DNA from: Chitinophagales bacterium
GTDB taxonomy: Bacteria; Bacteroidota; Bacteroidia; Chitinophagales; Saprospiraceae
Assembly: GCA_017303475.1 (NCBI GenBank)
Contig: JAFLBO010000006.1
Location: 154,851 to 218,850, forward strand
Length of the DNA stretch: 64,000 nucleotides
Direction of reading: 5' to 3'
Below, piece after piece: positions 61,201 through 64,000 of this stretch. The notes beneath the pieces were generated by a model that searched no databases, was not told the origin of the DNA, and saw nothing but the letters and a program-made list of their open reading frames with translations. Positions within the stretch are counted from its first letter, which is position 1, and each line of letters begins with the position of its first letter. A program made the translations under genes and the position numbers.

Positions 61201-61378
61201 AGCACGAATTGTCTTAATGGATGCCTTTGGCCGCTGGCTCGGAACCCGGGATGTTGCCTTGACGCCAGGTTTTCAGGAAGTGGCACTGCCGGAAGTGAAG
61301 TCATTCCCGGCAGGCGTTTATCTTTGGAAGGTCTATTCCAAAGGACAGGAGGCTCAGGGGCAATTGATTAAGTTTTAG
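58286..61378 (+). CDS. Surface protein with dockerin- and cohesin-like domains, T9SS cargo
   Basis: 1030 residues. The N-terminus MQNRFLFCENGGGANN is long and contains Gly codons from a 10-G run (58316-58325). The hydrophobic core VATIFMLLAGVSTVFA follows, so Met31 (58376) could be an internal start without the run. A Cys-rich beta region fills about 45-600. A dockerin-like pair of Ca-binding repeats (DNRDNGVTTYDLVLISKHIL and ANKSKSISTFDIVEFRKLIL, about 660-730) follows. A cohesin-like domain (about 810-920, TVPVTYTGRVALDAFQLGLR) and a T9SS sorting domain (VNARPNPTSGEAALQI ... GVYLWKVYSKGQEA) close it. Likely a surface scaffold or adhesin. Confidence 0.78.
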   Translation: MQNRFLFCENGGGANNPRLAIHNCFVATIFMLLAGVSTVFAQSTNCMAITNCSTSLKIEIVKEFVNVSADCGTSLCGGGHQFYQMKYRVFLRYSANTPPVDQVPFDLQYKSLKVSIGLDILGSTPNGFTHIDEAATMACYDAGPGANWSDTKVGFKAYRSSGLVEIDFQNPSTTSTCGTGDDAIHFTWGTPAGLSVGSCFPSTYCAYAELFSVVVNAYPGESFRLSQKASVFIPFDDELHEECSPISLETSGLNNGFSSVTATLPQSHVNTPNANLLAEVLNPVDDNGNQKFEVRVRNTGTTAMSIRYLEFVAQVAPSFTDIALNYSGSNHTPDAVLAAGNTRKLHYRLVSPTGITINGTSSYTVGYIIVSPPNPTNQPWSVEVSLIDDTKSRVRSVPAGSTTFHCTKLPLSTAIRNHNDPGHPGCTTSPAFRVQPKNGLFDICSGTPAMIQVGFDQISSNSTFKFSRLVFEIKFDLTDDLAISGVNYDDWISSWTCPTPIDNTCLDSGSDDPCWDIIGDDVIRFCFAVVGQDAITITGDRYINIEFNNAVGCIKKAIITHLEVTPFGDVACIPPIDNTLQNPTNSVCPPQVRGRVRTELGDGVEAVDMELILDSAPSSCTELNGCTNNGCTQDILTTGTGAYGFCIESPCNCNCFKVTPFKDDNRDNGVTTYDLVLISKHILGLEPLNSPYKMIAADANKSKSISTFDIVEFRKLILGIYNDSDSDPNNDWPTGNVRSWRFVDQVFSFPNPLNPFQTDFPEEKMDISAAANIPVNFVGVKTGDVNNSAIANRPNQRPVMPIAFPIMRATAGDVITVPVTYTGRVALDAFQLGLRYDTSALKLISPSQGDLPQFDAGSVFIPYPGEIRTLWLPMDQENPDLHIEPGAVLFNLTFRVLSSSLPTTLPLFLDEEVLYNAVWKRDGTECAVQNVPASSRQDAVAPHAPAGMEVNARPNPTSGEAALQIQSPHTGKARIVLMDAFGRWLGTRDVALTPGFQEVALPEVKSFPAGVYLWKVYSKGQEAQGQLIKF
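58316..58325 (+). repeat. 10-G homopolymer inside the coding region
   Basis: Ten G in a row at codons 11-14 of the surface gene. One base less or more shifts the frame; the two shifted frames end at a TAG or TAA within about 20 codons. This is a typical slippage site for on/off switching. Confidence 0.75.
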
Positions 61379-61404
61379 CAGACGCTTGAGATTGGTTTAT
61401 AAGC

Positions 61405-61515
61405 CATTTGAGGTCTTTAGGGTCATTTAGGGTCATTTTTTGTATTGAAATTTTGTTTGTCACGGTTTTTAAATTGAAATAAATGACCCTAAATGACCCT
61501 AAATGACCTCAAATG
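61405..61515. repeat. Inverted GGGTCATTTA repeats before a surface gene
   Basis: The left arm (61405-61438) and right arm (61481-61515) are reverse complements except for one missing base, each with tandem GGGTCATTTA units. The loop is about 42 nt. It lies in the 200-bp gap between the cohesin/dockerin gene and the beta-helix gene. Confidence 0.8.
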
Positions 61516-61578
61516 ACCTTAATTGACTTATGAACCTCCCATTATTTCCTTCCTTATTTATCCAACTTCTCCGCATTC

Positions 61579-64000
61579 ATGAAAAACATCTTTTTCTGCC
61601 TCGTTTTTATTTTTTCTATTCCTGCGCTTTGGAGCCAAACACGGTACTACGTCAATCATTCCGCTACAGGGACCAACGACGGTCAGTCCTGGCAAAACGC
61701 TTTTACCGACCTGCAGTCAGCTCTGCAATCCGCCCAGGCCGGCGATGAGGTCTGGGTGGCCAAAGGAACCTATTTGCCTACCCAGGATACAGACCGTTAC
61801 CTTTCTTTTGAACCCGCCAGCGGTGTAAAACTGTACGGAGGTTTTGCCGGTTATGAATCCTTGCTGGATCAACGCGATTGGGAGTCCAATACCACCATTT
61901 TAAGCGGGGACATTGGCATTGCAGGAGATAGTATGGATAATAGTCTGAACGTAGTGTATCTTTCTGAACCTGACAGCCATACGGTCATCAACGGATTTTG
62001 GATTCGCTATGGCCACGCCAATGATGTCAGTTCCAGTGTGCCGCTCAGTCGCTTCCGGAGTGGCGGGGGTATGTACATCATGGGGCAAAGCAGTGATGCA
62101 TACCCGGAAATCAGAAACTGTGTTTTTGACTATAACTCATCCATCAGTTTTGGCGCGGGGGTGATGGTAAATGGCACCAACAACGGTTCGGTATCGCCCA
62201 GGTTTAGGGAATGTCGGTTTGAAAAAAACCGCACCTTAGGCAGCGGCGGCGGTATTGCCCAGTTTGGCGGAAGCCTGGTGGAGCGGGGTATTGAGTTTCA
62301 GGCTTGTACTTTCGTGCAGAATACAGCCAGTAGTTACGGAGGCGGCATGTATTATTCGGAGGGGCCCGGGGTGGCGCATTTGGAGGTGCTGGATTGTTTG
62401 TTTGAGCGAAATAAGGGTGTTAAAAGGGGCGGGGGGCTTTATTTGATATTAGGCAGAACGGGAGGGGCTGAATGTACCATCAAAGGCAGTACATTTTTTC
62501 AAAATATTTCAGCATCAGGAGGCGCTATACTTAGCCAGTCACAGGGAATCGGAGAGACTAAAAAATTTGTCTTGGATAGTTGTTTTATACAAGATAATAT
62601 TTTTGAATATTTTGCTAGTTTTATTACACCGTTTGCAGCGGTTTACCTTGACTTAATTCCAAATAATGATACTAAAATCTCTATAAAAAATTGTGATTTT
62701 AGTTTAAATAAAGATTGGGAACTTTTACTTGCTTTAGCCAATGGGTTTCCTGGCTCGACGTATGTGTGCAAATCAAATTTTATTAAAAATGAATCAAATG
62801 TTATTTTACATTTACTCGGCGATAGTGTACTTATTGAAAAATCTAATATTGTTAAAAATTCTGGGCAATTAAACTCTATTCTAATGGGCTACAACGCTCG
62901 ATTTTTAGAATTCAAAAATAGTAATTTTTCTAAAAACAAGTACAATATATCATATATTCAAAGTGGTTTTATTGATAGATTTACAATTGTGAATTCTATA
63001 TTTTCCGATAACGACATTCCTAATGTTTCTACCGGAGACAAACCGAATTCAATGAAAATGACAAACAGTAACCTTACCAATATACTCAGACCACATAACT
63101 TTTTCGATTCAAATGAGAACACCGATATTAGTTTTTGTCATTTGGATTCCAGTGTTTGTAATTTACCTTTTTCCAACAACATCACCTGTGGTCCCGGCAA
63201 TCTTTTTAACCTGGACCCGCTCTTCCGCGATACCGCCAACAACGATTACTCCCTGCTCCCCTGCTCTCCTTTGCTCAATGCCGGCTCTAATGCAGCCGCT
63301 GCGGGTATTCTTACGGACATTGCCGGTAATCCGCGGATCCAGGAAGGCACTGTTGACATCGGGGCATACGAGTCTGCTGGGTTTGCCCTCGCTGCTGCGC
63401 CAATGGTAGCGCCCGCCTGTGAAGGTACTTCCGGGGGCAGTATCTCGCTGCAGCCCGTCAATGGCTGCGAGCCCTATACCTATAACTGGCTACCCAATGC
63501 GGGTACCGGCGCAGAACTGAACGAACTGCCTCCGGGCGCCTATCAGCTCACGCTCACGGATGCCTCTGGCCGACAAATAACCGATACCATACTGGTACCG
63601 GAAGCGCCCAGGCCGGATCTGAATCTGCTGGCCACAGATGTAAACTGCGGCAACCCGGCAGGTGGCTCTCTCACCGCTGTGGTGAACAGTGGAACGGGGC
63701 CGTTTTCCTACCAGTGGCTGCCTGCTGCGGCTGATACAGCTGTGCTCAAAAAGTTGCCGGCTGGCGCATACGCCCTTACTTTAACGGATGTAAATGGCTG
63801 TCAGGATTCCACCACGGCCAATATTCAATTGATTGGCGCCATTACCCTGGCCGTAGATGGTCAGCCCATTCCCTGTTATGGCCAAACCGGCTGGCTTTCG
63901 GCTACACCGGCCAATGGAGCGCCTCCGTTCTCCTGGCAGTGGTCGGGCTGGAGCGGCACAGATTCGCTTGCCCAGCCCCTTACTCCGGGTAACTACGCTG
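61579..64000 (+). CDS. T9SS-type beta-helix protein with SprB-like repeats (3' end outside)
   Basis: 807 codons are open from ATG 61579 to the window edge. Signal peptide MKNIFFCLVFIFSIPALWSQ. The next part, SWQNAFTDLQSALQSAQAGD and EVWVAKGTYLPTQDTD, is close to the N-terminus of the 4175 gene (choice-of-anchor-Q beta-helix, about 20-590). Then come SprB-like repeats (CEPYTYNWLPNAGTGAELNE, GTGPFSYQWLPAAADTAVLK, about 610 onward). Codons 295-515 (62461-63120) are markedly AT-rich compared with both sides. SprB is a surface adhesin used in gliding, so a related role is possible. The C-terminus is not seen. Confidence 0.8.
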   Translation, partial: MKNIFFCLVFIFSIPALWSQTRYYVNHSATGTNDGQSWQNAFTDLQSALQSAQAGDEVWVAKGTYLPTQDTDRYLSFEPASGVKLYGGFAGYESLLDQRDWESNTTILSGDIGIAGDSMDNSLNVVYLSEPDSHTVINGFWIRYGHANDVSSSVPLSRFRSGGGMYIMGQSSDAYPEIRNCVFDYNSSISFGAGVMVNGTNNGSVSPRFRECRFEKNRTLGSGGGIAQFGGSLVERGIEFQACTFVQNTASSYGGGMYYSEGPGVAHLEVLDCLFERNKGVKRGGGLYLILGRTGGAECTIKGSTFFQNISASGGAILSQSQGIGETKKFVLDSCFIQDNIFEYFASFITPFAAVYLDLIPNNDTKISIKNCDFSLNKDWELLLALANGFPGSTYVCKSNFIKNESNVILHLLGDSVLIEKSNIVKNSGQLNSILMGYNARFLEFKNSNFSKNKYNISYIQSGFIDRFTIVNSIFSDNDIPNVSTGDKPNSMKMTNSNLTNILRPHNFFDSNENTDISFCHLDSSVCNLPFSNNITCGPGNLFNLDPLFRDTANNDYSLLPCSPLLNAGSNAAAAGILTDIAGNPRIQEGTVDIGAYESAGFALAAAPMVAPACEGTSGGSISLQPVNGCEPYTYNWLPNAGTGAELNELPPGAYQLTLTDASGRQITDTILVPEAPRPDLNLLATDVNCGNPAGGSLTAVVNSGTGPFSYQWLPAAADTAVLKKLPAGAYALTLTDVNGCQDSTTANIQLIGAITLAVDGQPIPCYGQTGWLSATPANGAPPFSWQWSGWSGTDSLAQPLTPGNYA

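Noticed and set aside
1..64000. tRNA, rRNA or phage genes
   Set aside because: All gaps were read for clover-leaf-type patterns and phage or transposase proteins. None was convincing by eye; weak cases would need a covariance-model search.

Overview
The window looks like a chromosome segment of a Bacteroidota bacterium, most likely of the Saprospiria (Saprospiraceae/Lewinella/Haliscomenobacter-like). The reasons are: many secreted proteins ending in type IX secretion (T9SS) C-terminal domains, a PorV/PorQ-family protein, a TonB-receptor-like barrel with a carboxypeptidase-regulatory N-terminus, SprB-like repeats, LytTR/His_kinase signalling, a Bacteroides-type dipeptidyl peptidase III, and repeated TAnnTTTG -7 promoter boxes in front of genes. 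Genus-level placement is inference. I see no rRNA, tRNA, CRISPR array, transposase, integrase or phage gene.

Layout. 1-2.0 kb (minus strand): 5' end of a DPP III lipoprotein gene, a small membrane protein coupled to lpxD. 2.3-6.2 kb: a GHL10 family protein and a T9SS beta-helix protein. 6.5-9.7 kb: comEC plus a helix-hairpin-helix ComEA-like gene, a likely DNA-uptake pair. 9.8-15.8 kb: amidohydrolase, metallo-beta-lactamase-fold hydrolase, two lipoproteins, a D-2-hydroxyacid dehydrogenase. 15.8-24.8 kb: a strongly codon-biased three-gene operon (TonB-receptor-like barrel, 1352-residue surface protein, PorV/PorQ-like protein) with hairpins in each gap and a terminator. 25.1-29.1 kb: a paralogue of the surface protein with ordinary codon use. 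29.3-30.3 kb: greA and paaI. 30.5-50.6 kb: CotH/lamin-tail protein, GNAT, a LytS/LytR-type two-component pair, a cupin-led operon, two more T9SS proteins, a heptad-repeat secreted protein, an outer-membrane barrel, a Cys/Met-type PLP enzyme, an acyltransferase and a TPR-like hypothetical. 50.9-64 kb: four further T9SS or surface genes and an MbnP/MbnH copper pair.

The common theme is cell-surface export: about ten proteins are probable T9SS cargo, and the codon-biased operon probably makes an abundant surface protein with its own barrel and PorV-like partner. The other theme is inverted repeats. Nearly every gene gap holds a long hairpin, several with 30-60 bp arms that are perfect or nearly so. 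Three are about 380-390 bp MITE-like elements with long terminal inverted repeats, two of them being the same element in opposite orientation with compensatory changes in an internal hairpin. A 10-G tract in the N-terminal coding region of one surface gene suggests phase variation. The most novel candidates are the MITE/REP-like palindrome family and the codon-biased surface operon with its paralogue.
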